Positions 1 through 5,114 of a stretch of DNA of 5,303 nucleotides are shown in pieces. Each line of letters begins with the position of its first letter. Position 1 is the first letter of the stretch. The DNA is from Clostridia bacterium (GTDB lineage: Bacteria; Bacillota_A; Clostridia; Oscillospirales; Acutalibacteraceae): contig JAFYOA010000347.1 in assembly GCA_017547865.1 (NCBI GenBank), forward strand, positions 1 to 5,303. Reading direction: 5' to 3'. The notes under the pieces are model-generated. The model saw nothing but the letters and a program-made list of their open reading frames with translations, had not been told where the DNA came from and made no database searches. A program made the translations under genes and the position numbers.

Positions 1-582
1 GATCTCGCCCTTTGCCACGGAGAGCACGGGCTTAATGTTCAGCACCGATCCGGCGAATGCGGCGGTTTTGGACACCCGGCCGCCTTTTTTCAGGTATTCC
101 AGGGTATCCACCAAAGCCAGCAGGCGAATGTGATGCTTTTCTTCGTTGAGCCGTACGGCAATTTCTTCGGCAGAAAGACCTTCATCCCGCAGGCGCAGAC
201 CAAGTTCCACCAGAATACGCTCACCAACGGCAACGCTGGCGCTATCCACCACAAACACGGTTCCCTCGTAACCCTCGGCCGCAATGCAGGCGCTTTGGTA
301 TGTGCCAGAAAGGCTGCCGGAAATGGTGATGACCACCGCGGTATCGCCGGCCTCGGCCACCTGACGGTAGGCTGCTTCAAAATCAGCAGGGCTCACCTGG
401 CTGGTTTTGGGCAGCGTATCGCTTTCTACCAGCCGCTCGTAAAATTCCCGGTGGTTCATATCCACCGCGTCGGCGTATTCCTCTTCGCCAAAAGTCACTT
501 TCAGCGGAAGATGGATCATTCCTTTTGCCGCTGCCTCTTCGGGCAAAATATCTGTGCCGGAATCAATAATAAAACGAACCAT
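1..582 (-). CDS. DegV family protein (FakB-like fatty-acid-binding protein), partial: C-terminus beyond window edge
   Basis: DegV/FakB proteins bind a single fatty acid; in Firmicutes the FakB members present exogenous fatty acids to the kinase FakA for phosphorylation and entry into phospholipid synthesis. Seen here: 194 codons open to the window edge, against a usual total of about 280-290. The family landmarks appear in order: an N-terminal strand with the D7-S8 pair (FIIDSGTD), the TSQVSP motif at residues 60-65, the ISGSLSGTYQSA segment at 87-98, VVDS at 111-114, and the strongly conserved DTLEYLKKGGRVS at 159-171. The TSQ and LSGT motifs supply the hydroxyls that hold the lipid carboxylate in known members. 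The ATG at 582 is preceded by AGGAG at 588-592. It lies 29 bp downstream of the MarR gene and probably shares its transcript. The family assignment is firm; whether it is a true FakB partner or another DegV paralogue cannot be told, and no FakA is in view. Confidence 0.93.
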   Translation of the reverse strand, partial: MVRFIIDSGTDILPEEAAAKGMIHLPLKVTFGEEEYADAVDMNHREFYERLVESDTLPKTSQVSPADFEAAYRQVAEAGDTAVVITISGSLSGTYQSACIAAEGYEGTVFVVDSASVAVGERILVELGLRLRDEGLSAEEIAVRLNEEKHHIRLLALVDTLEYLKKGGRVSKTAAFAGSVLNIKPVLSVAKGEI

Positions 583-587
583 AGTAT

Positions 588-592
588 CTCCT
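588..592 (-). promoter_or_regulatory. Ribosome binding site of the DegV gene
   Basis: On the minus strand AGGAG (within AAAAGGAGAT) ends 5 nt before the ATG at 582. No promoter-like hexamers are evident in the 29-bp gap after the MarR gene, which supports co-transcription. Confidence 0.75.
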
Positions 593-611
593 TTTTATAC
601 GCAAAATCGAT

Positions 612-1052
612 TTATCGGGCGGCATCTTCCAGCCGATCCCGCAAATTGCCGGAAATTTGCTCCAGCGCTTTATAAAACGCAGTGCGTTCTTCGTCGGTCA
701 GGCCATCGCCTCCCAAACCAACCCATTGTTCAATGAGCCCATCCACCCGCCGCGCCACTTCCAGACCGGCGGGGGTAAGGGTAAGCAGGGCACGATACTT
801 TTTCTCTCCTGCGATGATATACCCGCCCGCCTGCAAAAAGGAAACAGTGCGGGAAATCGCCGCTTTATCTTCGGCACACAGCTGGCAAAGCTGGGCCGCG
901 GTCAGGCCTTCCGGGTTATGGTGCAGGAAAAACAGGCACATCACATGGGTGCCCTTCAGGCCGAACTCGGTCATCTCGGCAGATTTGATCCGCTGAATGT
1001 ATTTGTAGCACACCGTAATGCCGGTGACAAAAGATTGGAAACGCTGGATCAT
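612..1052 (-). CDS. MarR family winged-helix transcriptional regulator
   Basis: A 146-residue protein of the normal MarR length (about 140-150). These are dimeric winged-helix regulators, usually repressors released by small ligands. The N-terminal helix (1-30) would belong to the dimer interface; a GLKGTHVMCLFFLHHNPEG segment (31-49) is the usual entry to the DNA-binding domain; LTAAQLCQLCAEDKAAISRT (50-69) is the helix-turn-helix with the typical DKAAISRTV recognition helix; residues 78-100 form the wing and end in the family's LTPAGLEVA. The wing tip reads EKKYRA, not the common DxRxx, a modest deviation. The frame is open further back to a GTG at 1067, but that codon abuts the ribosome binding site GGGAGG (1060-1065), which sits 7 nt before the ATG at 1052, so the ATG is preferred. 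It is transcribed from a consensus promoter with an inverted repeat over the -35, suggesting autoregulation. The ligand is unknown; FabT-like lipid sensing is possible given the DegV neighbour. Confidence 0.93.
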   Translation of the reverse strand: MIQRFQSFVTGITVCYKYIQRIKSAEMTEFGLKGTHVMCLFFLHHNPEGLTAAQLCQLCAEDKAAISRTVSFLQAGGYIIAGEKKYRALLTLTPAGLEVARRVDGLIEQWVGLGGDGLTDEERTAFYKALEQISGNLRDRLEDAAR

Positions 1053-1059
1053 CCGAATC

Positions 1060-1065
1060 CCTCCC
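1060..1065 (-). promoter_or_regulatory. Ribosome binding site deciding the MarR start
   Basis: Minus-strand GGGAGG, 7 nt before the ATG at 1052. It overlaps codons that would belong to the protein if the upstream GTG at 1067 were used, so it argues for the shorter 146-residue product. Confidence 0.8.
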
Positions 1066-1082
1066 ACACTTGGAATGATGCT

Positions 1083-1111
1083 ATTATAGCACGCGAATGT
1101 TGAGTTGTCAA
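1083..1111 (-). promoter_or_regulatory. Consensus sigma-A promoter of the marR-degV unit
   Basis: Reading the minus strand, the -35 TTGACA (1106-1111) and the -10 TATAAT (1083-1088) are both perfect consensus and separated by exactly 17 bp. Transcription should start near 1076, leaving a leader of about 24 nt that contains only the ribosome binding site. Such a strong core promoter next to a regulator gene usually needs a repressor, consistent with the inverted repeat over the -35. Confidence 0.9.
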
Positions 1112-1114
1112 CAT
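1097..1114. promoter_or_regulatory. 18-bp inverted repeat, putative MarR operator
   Basis: The minus strand reads ATGTTGA-CAAC-TCAACAT: two perfect 7-bp arms around a 4-bp centre. It covers the whole -35 hexamer of the marR promoter, so a bound dimer would block RNA polymerase. Size, symmetry and position match operators of autoregulated MarR proteins. It also lies about 45 bp upstream of the -10 of the divergent glycosidase gene, so the same protein might influence that promoter too. Binding is inferred from position and symmetry only. Confidence 0.75.
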
Positions 1115-1158
1115 CTTTTTCGGGTGAGATTTTTCTTCCCTTTAAAACAGCAGTATGT

Positions 1159-1164
1159 TATACT
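1159..1164 (+). promoter_or_regulatory. Probable -10 element of the glycosidase gene, with a weak -35
   Basis: TATACT matches the -10 consensus at five of six positions and lies 31 bp before the ATG at 1196, giving a leader of about 25 nt. At 17-bp spacing the -35 would be TTCCCT (1136-1141), a poor match. A weak -35 suggests low basal transcription or dependence on an activator. No other good promoter is seen between 1115 and 1195. Confidence 0.5.
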
Positions 1165-1181
1165 GAAAAAAGAAGGACCGC

Positions 1182-1187
1182 GGGAGG
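1182..1187 (+). promoter_or_regulatory. Ribosome binding site deciding the glycosidase start
   Basis: GGGAGG followed by T, 8 nt before the ATG at 1196. The reading frame extends back to an ATG at 1097, but that codon has no ribosome binding site, lies inside the MarR operator and is upstream of the likely transcription start. Confidence 0.8.
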
Positions 1188-1195
1188 TTTTTACC

Positions 1196-2743
1196 ATGAA
1201 AATGCAGCTTTATTCACTTGAAATCAATATAGAAAACAACTGGTACCCGGTGGAAAACGGGAAGACACCGTTTTTCCCCGACGTGAACGTTACACTGGAA
1301 AACAGTGTACTTACTCTTACCGCCGGTGAAACACCGGTGAGGGCCCTGCGTGTGCACTGGGAGAACATCGTTCCCGCCGAAGCAGATGTACTGGGGGATA
1401 TGTGGGAACGGGGCTACGGCGACCTGCACTGGAAAAAGCGCAGCGAAACCGGTGTGCTGCCCTGGTATTTTCTGGCCGCATGGAACGGCAGTGTTTCTGC
1501 CTTTGGTGTAAAAACCCAGCCCAACGCCATGTGCTGGTGGGCCTGCGATGACACCGGTGTGACCCTGACCGCCGACACCACCTCCGGTCGCAAAGGTGTG
1601 CGCCTGCTGGGCCGCACCTTGCCCCTGGCCGAGATTGTTTTTGCCGAATACACCGGCGACGCGTTCGACGCCGCGGTCAGTTTCTGCAAAATGATGTGCC
1701 CTTCTCCCCGCCTGCCCGCGCAGCCGGTATACGGCGGCAACGATTGGTACTGCAACTACGGCGAAAACTCCTACGAAAGCATTGTGGAACACACCCGCAA
1801 AATCGTTGGCTGTGCCAAAGAGAATAAAAACCGGCCCTTTATGGTGATCGATGACGGCTGGCAGCTATGCCACCACAACGGCACCAACGATGCGGAATAC
1901 TTTAACGGCGGCCCCTGGCGCTATTGCAGCCGCCGCTTCGGCGATATGAAAAAGCTGGCGGAAGAAATTACCGCCATGGGCGCCAAACCGGGCATCTGGT
2001 TCCGTCCCCTGTGGACCACCGAAGAACTGCCGAAGGAATATATTCTCAAATACGAAACCACCAAATATACACTGGATCCCTCCGTTCCCGCTGTGCTGGA
2101 AATGATCAAAGAAGACGTGGCCACCATCCGCAGCTGGGGCTACAAGCTCATTAAGCACGATTTTACCTCTTACGATATTTTTGCCAAGTGGGGCATGGAC
2201 AGCGACCGTTACCTGGGGATGCCGGTGGATTTTGCCGACGACACCCGCACCACCGCAGAAATCGTGCTGGCCCTGTATCGGGCCATTCGTGAAGCCGCCG
2301 GCGACGATATTCTCATCATCGGCTGCAACACCTTCAGCCACCTTTCTGCCGGTTTGTTTGAACTGCAGCGCACCGGCGATGACACCAGCGGCCGCGAATG
2401 GGAACGCACCCGCAAAATGGGTGTGAATACCCTCGCCTTCCGCGCACCGCACCACGGCGCGTTTTACGCTGCCGATGCCGACTGCGTGGGCATTACCGGG
2501 CAGGTGGACTGGGAAAAGAACAAGCAATGGCTGGACGTGCTGGCCAAAAGCGGCACACCGCTGTTCGTTTCCATTGCCGATAACGGCTGCTTTACAAAAG
2601 AAGTGGAAACTGCCGTAACAGCCGCTTTCCAAAAAGCCTGCGAACCCCATGCGGTTTCCCGCCCGATGGACTGGATGACCACCAAAACACCGCGGGTTTG
2701 GCAAAGCGATTTTGGTACCGATACCTACAACTGGAATGATTAA
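1196..2743 (+). CDS. Clan GH-D (GH36/GH27-like) glycosidase, putative alpha-galactosidase
   Basis: A 515-residue protein, probably a retaining alpha-galactosidase-type enzyme acting on alpha-galactosides or related sugars. Residues 1 to about 165 look like an N-terminal beta-rich domain; about 175-470 fit the TIM barrel. Visible landmarks are VIDDGWQ at 217-223 (beta-strand with substrate-binding aspartates, typical of the GH36 branch that includes raffinose-synthase-like proteins), MGAKPGIWFRPL at 261-272, a K-x-D motif LIKHD at 318-322 giving D322 as likely nucleophile, and QRTGDD at 391-396 giving D395 (or D396) as likely acid/base. There is no signal peptide or membrane segment, so it should be cytoplasmic. 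Classic bacterial GH36 enzymes are about 700-750 residues with KWDxNR; this one is shorter, departs from that motif and has little room for a C-terminal beta domain. It stands alone between a divergent regulator and a terminator, with no transporter. The superfamily is fairly sure, the substrate is not. Confidence 0.75.
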   Translation: MKMQLYSLEINIENNWYPVENGKTPFFPDVNVTLENSVLTLTAGETPVRALRVHWENIVPAEADVLGDMWERGYGDLHWKKRSETGVLPWYFLAAWNGSVSAFGVKTQPNAMCWWACDDTGVTLTADTTSGRKGVRLLGRTLPLAEIVFAEYTGDAFDAAVSFCKMMCPSPRLPAQPVYGGNDWYCNYGENSYESIVEHTRKIVGCAKENKNRPFMVIDDGWQLCHHNGTNDAEYFNGGPWRYCSRRFGDMKKLAEEITAMGAKPGIWFRPLWTTEELPKEYILKYETTKYTLDPSVPAVLEMIKEDVATIRSWGYKLIKHDFTSYDIFAKWGMDSDRYLGMPVDFADDTRTTAEIVLALYRAIREAAGDDILIIGCNTFSHLSAGLFELQRTGDDTSGREWERTRKMGVNTLAFRAPHHGAFYAADADCVGITGQVDWEKNKQWLDVLAKSGTPLFVSIADNGCFTKEVETAVTAAFQKACEPHAVSRPMDWMTTKTPRVWQSDFGTDTYNWND

Positions 2744-2749
2744 TTTTTG

Positions 2750-2782
2750 CCCGGCGCACGCTGTTGTGTGCCGGGTTTTCTT
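2750..2782 (+). terminator. Rho-independent terminator after the glycosidase gene
   Basis: Beginning 7 nt after the TAA, CCCGGCGCAC (2750-2759) pairs with GTGTGCCGGG (2766-2775) over 10 bp with one G-U pair and a 6-nt loop, followed by TTTTCTTT. On the opposite strand the stem is not followed by a T run, so it acts on rightward transcripts only. It isolates the glycosidase gene from the citrate operon. Confidence 0.92.
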
Positions 2783-2994
2783 TGTTCGCCGGTAATTTTC
2801 GGCGATATTTTCGTTTTGAATAATTTCGTATTGCGTTTTGTCAAATCGAGGCATATTCCCCGCTTGCATCGTTCCGTTTTGCATAAAATGCTTTTCAAAA
2901 ATTCATTTATACCATCAAGATGTATTTCCCGCAAAGACAAAGCAGGGTTTTCTGTGCGCCCAAAAAAGATTTTGTAAATTATCGCTTTAAAGCA
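2783..2994. other. AT-rich intergenic stretch without a recognisable feature
   Basis: About 210 bp between the glycosidase terminator and the next promoter (323 bp between the two genes). It has many short T and A runs and lower GC than the flanking genes. An open frame runs through much of it (2747-2977), but it starts inside the terminator, has no ribosome binding site and codes an unremarkable basic peptide. I see no strong hairpin, tRNA, repeat or riboswitch; being upstream of the -35 it is not part of the downstream leader. Confidence 0.6.
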
Positions 2995-3022
2995 TTGACA
3001 GAACAATGTTTGCGTGTATAAT
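2995..3022 (+). promoter_or_regulatory. Sigma-A promoter of the citrate synthase-gntR-aconitase operon
   Basis: TTGACA (2995-3000) and TATAAT (3017-3022) are both perfect consensus with a 16-bp spacer. Transcription should start near 3029, giving a leader of about 38 nt before the ATG at 3067. A perfect palindrome begins inside the -10 and continues over the start point. Confidence 0.9.
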
Positions 3023-3032
3023 TGTATACAAT
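3021..3032. promoter_or_regulatory. 12-bp perfect palindrome, putative GntR/FCD operator
   Basis: ATTGTATACAAT is fully self-complementary. Its core TTGT-AT-ACAA has the TNGT...ACNA half-site layout known for operators of the FadR (FCD) subfamily of GntR regulators, and a regulator of exactly that subfamily is the second gene of this operon. It overlaps the last two bases of the -10 and the start site, a position expected for repression. A second overlapping inverted repeat, GTATA-ATTG-TATAC (3016-3029), lies in the same spot. Identity of the binding protein is inferred. Confidence 0.7.
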
Positions 3033-3049
3033 CAAACGAATATCCGGCC

Positions 3050-3063
3050 GGAAAGGAGTTTCC
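3050..3063 (+). promoter_or_regulatory. Ribosome binding site of the citrate synthase gene, within a small hairpin
   Basis: AAAGGAG (3052-3058) lies 8 nt before the ATG at 3067 and fixes that start over an earlier in-frame ATG at 3022, which falls in the -10/palindrome and upstream of the expected transcript start. The core GGAG is flanked by complementary GGAAA (3050-3054) and TTTCC (3059-3063), which would place it in the loop of a 5-bp stem. Confidence 0.65.
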
Positions 3064-3066
3064 ACT

Positions 3067-4443
3067 ATGCTTGAGATTTCCAATAAAACAAATCTTCTGG
3101 AGCAGAAATCCTATAAATATTCTCTGCAGGATGTTGCCGAACCCAACCTGCAGCGCGACATCTATTCGTACGGCACCATTCCGAAGGTCGCCTTCAACCA
3201 CCGCCGTGTTCCCATGAACATGCCCGAAGAAATCTGGATCACCGACACCTCCCTGCGCGACGGCCAGCAATCCGTGGAGCCCTACAGCGTAGATCAGATC
3301 GTAAACATCTACAAATATCTCAGCCGGCTGGGCGGCCCCTACGGCATCATCCGGCAAACCGAGTTTTTCATTTACAGCAAGAAAGACCGGGAGGCCATTG
3401 AAAAGTGCATGGCTTTGGATCTGAAATTCCCGGAAATCACCAGCTGGATCCGTGCCAGCAAGGAAGACTTCCGTCTGGTGCGTGACCTGGGCATTAAAGA
3501 GACCGGTATTCTGGTCAGCTGTTCCGACTACCACATCTTCAAAAAGATGAAGATGACCCGCCGGCAGGCCATGGATCACTACCTGGCCACCATCCGCGAT
3601 GCTTTCGATGCCGGTGTTATTCCCCGCTGCCACCTGGAAGACATTACCCGCGCCGACTTCTACGGCTTTGTGGTGCCCTTCGTCAATGAACTGCAGGAGC
3701 TCTCCCGCGAGGCCGGCATACCTGTGAAGATCCGCGCCTGCGATACCATGGGCTACGGCGTACCCTACACCGAGGCTGCCATGCCCCGCTCTGTGGCCGG
3801 TATCATCTACGGCCTGCAGCATTATTCCGATGTTCCCAGCGAACACCTGGAATGGCACGGCCACAACGACTTTTACAAAGGCGTGGCCAACGCCTCCACC
3901 GCCTGGCTGTACGGCGCCTGCGCGGCGAACTGCTCTCTGCTGGGCATTGGCGAGCGCACCGGCAACGTACCGCTGGAAGCCATGGTCTTTGAATACGCTT
4001 CTCTGCGCGGTTCTCTGGACGGCATGGATCCCACGGTCATCACTGAGATCGCCGATTATTTCCAGCGGGAGATCGGCTACCAGATCCCGCCCATGACCCC
4101 CTTTGTGGGCCGCAACTTCAACGTGACCCGGGCGGGTATTCACGCCGACGGTCTGCTGAAAGACGAAGAAATTTACACGATTTTCGATACCAATAAAATT
4201 TTGAACCGCCCCGCCACCGTACAAATCAGCAAGACCTCCGGTTTGGCCGGCATCGCTTACTGGATCAACCATGCGTTCCGCCTGCAGGGCGAACAGCTGG
4301 TGGATAAGCGCGACCCGCTGGTGCAGACCATGAAGGACTGGATCGACCAGGAATACGAAGACGGCCGCCAGACCATGATGTCTGACGGTGAGCTGGAAGA
4401 AATGCTGGAACAGCTGGCCCCCGGCCGCTTTAAAAAGTTTTGA
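3067..4443 (+). CDS. Probable Re-citrate synthase (HMGL/DRE-TIM, homocitrate-synthase-like)
   Basis: A 458-residue enzyme of the HMG-CoA-lyase-like DRE-TIM superfamily, which condenses an acyl-CoA with a 2-oxoacid using a divalent metal. The signature DTSLRDGQQS is at 60-69 (R64 and metal-binding D65), CHLED at 188-192, ACDTMGYGVP at 224-233, the metal-binding HGHND at 264-268 (H264, H266), the glycine-rich GIGERTGNVPLE at 293-304 and RAGIHADG at 355-362. It ends soon after, without the C-terminal LeuA allosteric domain of 2-isopropylmalate synthases. Length and architecture fit Re-citrate synthase, the anaerobes' enzyme first shown in Clostridium kluyveri to be related to homocitrate synthase. 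Placement two genes before aconitase supports citrate as product. Homocitrate synthase is the main alternative, since homoaconitase is also aconitase-like, but the downstream gene resembles aconitase proper. It should be cytoplasmic. First gene of the operon, 17 bp ahead of the GntR gene. Confidence 0.8.
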   Translation: MLEISNKTNLLEQKSYKYSLQDVAEPNLQRDIYSYGTIPKVAFNHRRVPMNMPEEIWITDTSLRDGQQSVEPYSVDQIVNIYKYLSRLGGPYGIIRQTEFFIYSKKDREAIEKCMALDLKFPEITSWIRASKEDFRLVRDLGIKETGILVSCSDYHIFKKMKMTRRQAMDHYLATIRDAFDAGVIPRCHLEDITRADFYGFVVPFVNELQELSREAGIPVKIRACDTMGYGVPYTEAAMPRSVAGIIYGLQHYSDVPSEHLEWHGHNDFYKGVANASTAWLYGACAANCSLLGIGERTGNVPLEAMVFEYASLRGSLDGMDPTVITEIADYFQREIGYQIPPMTPFVGRNFNVTRAGIHADGLLKDEEIYTIFDTNKILNRPATVQISKTSGLAGIAYWINHAFRLQGEQLVDKRDPLVQTMKDWIDQEYEDGRQTMMSDGELEEMLEQLAPGRFKKF

Positions 4444-4446
4444 TAT

Positions 4447-4451
4447 GGAGG
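4447..4451 (+). promoter_or_regulatory. Ribosome binding site deciding the GntR start
   Basis: GGAGG ends 9 nt before the ATG at 4461. The frame could start at a TTG at 4440 that overlaps the preceding stop codon, but this motif would then lie inside the coding region and nothing comparable precedes the TTG. Confidence 0.75.
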
Positions 4452-4460
4452 AACGACGCA

Positions 4461-5114
4461 ATGCGAGAATATAAAACCGTCTCTCTGGCCGATCAGGTTT
4501 TTGAGCAGCTGGAAAACGATATCATCATGGGCACCATCCCCCGGGGAGACATCCTCACCGAACTGAAACTGGCCGAGACCCTGGGGGTAAGCCGTACACC
4601 CATTCGCGAGGCCCTTCGCCGACTGGAACAGGAACGGCTCATCGAAGACACCGGCAAAGGTAGCCTGGTGCTGGGCATTACCGAAGAAGACCTCATCGAC
4701 ATTATGAGCATCCGCGAACACATTGAAGGGCTGGTTTCTTACTACGCCACCGTGAACATGACCCCGGAAGGGCTGCGGGAGTTGACCCACATTGTGGACC
4801 TGCAGGATTACTACTTCAACAAGGGCGACCTGGTACACCTGCAGCAGGCCGACGATATGTTCCACGATACCATCTGCAAGTTGAGCCGCCGCTCGGTGCT
4901 GATGGACACCATGACCCCCCTGCTGCGCAAGACCCGCCGCTACCGCCGGATCTCCATGGAAGACCCGAACCGAATCCCGAAAACCAATGCGGAACACCGT
5001 AAAATGTACGAAGCCATTGCCGCCGGCAACGCCGAGCTGGCAAAAGAACTGACCACGCAGCATATCTCCAACGCCAAAGAGCACATGATCGGAGGATTGA
5101 TTCACAATGGGTAA
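4461..5114 (+). CDS. GntR family transcriptional regulator, FadR/FCD subfamily
   Basis: A 217-residue regulator of the usual FCD length. The N-terminal winged helix-turn-helix spans about residues 7-72, with ELKLAETLGVSRTPIREALR (34-53) as the hallmark helix-turn-helix and GKGSLV (65-70) as the wing. The all-helical FCD ligand domain fills about 77-210. Its metal-site residues are visible at the usual spacing: D131 and H135 (DDMFHD), H179 (AEHRKM) and H201 (TQHISN). Such metal-containing FCD domains commonly bind carboxylic acids, so citrate or another tri- or dicarboxylate is a reasonable ligand guess, not shown by the sequence. It sits between the citrate synthase and aconitase genes: 17 bp after the first, and overlapping the second by 8 bp, so translation is probably coupled. 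The palindrome at the operon promoter is its probable target, giving feedback control of its own operon. Confidence 0.93.
   Translation: MREYKTVSLADQVFEQLENDIIMGTIPRGDILTELKLAETLGVSRTPIREALRRLEQERLIEDTGKGSLVLGITEEDLIDIMSIREHIEGLVSYYATVNMTPEGLRELTHIVDLQDYYFNKGDLVHLQQADDMFHDTICKLSRRSVLMDTMTPLLRKTRRYRRISMEDPNRIPKTNAEHRKMYEAIAAGNAELAKELTTQHISNAKEHMIGGLIHNG
5091..5095 (+). promoter_or_regulatory. Ribosome binding site of the aconitase gene, inside the gntR coding region
   Basis: GGAGG lies 11 nt before the ATG at 5107, within the last codons of the GntR gene. The ATG precedes the GntR stop codon (5112-5114), so the two genes overlap by 8 bp in different frames. Confidence 0.75.

Noticed and set aside
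1097..1195. 33-codon in-frame N-terminal extension of the glycosidase starting at ATG 1097
   Set aside because: The codon has no ribosome binding site, lies inside the MarR operator and upstream of the likely transcription start, while ATG 1196 has GGGAGG at good spacing.
2794..2808. CodY-box-like AATTTTC sequence in the intergenic region
   Set aside because: Five mismatches to the 15-bp consensus and more than 200 bp upstream of the operon start; expected by chance in AT-rich DNA.
2823..2844. Minus-strand TTGACA at 2839-2844 suggesting a leftward promoter
   Set aside because: No acceptable -10 at 16-18 bp spacing, and there is no leftward gene for it to serve.
1865..2884. Long minus-strand frame (339 codons) opposite the glycosidase gene
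   Set aside because: Its composition is that of an antisense frame, it shows no motif and it crosses the rightward terminator; the plus-strand frame has catalytic motifs.
2881..2895. GCAT-AAA-ATGC hairpin followed by TTTT as a second terminator or small RNA end
   Set aside because: Only a 4-bp AT-rich stem, too weak to terminate, with no promoter or RNA gene before it.
2747..2977. Possible 76-residue protein in the intergenic region
   Set aside because: It starts in the terminator stem, has no ribosome binding site, no family resemblance and a composition typical of translated AT-rich spacer.
3022..3066. 15-codon extension of the citrate synthase starting at ATG 3022
   Set aside because: It begins in the -10/palindrome, upstream of the expected transcript start near 3029; ATG 3067 has AAAGGAG at good spacing.
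2740..4461. Long open frame (573 codons) on the minus strand opposite the citrate synthase gene
   Set aside because: It is a shadow of the GC-rich codon pattern on the plus strand; the plus-strand frame has unmistakable DRE-TIM motifs and a ribosome binding site.
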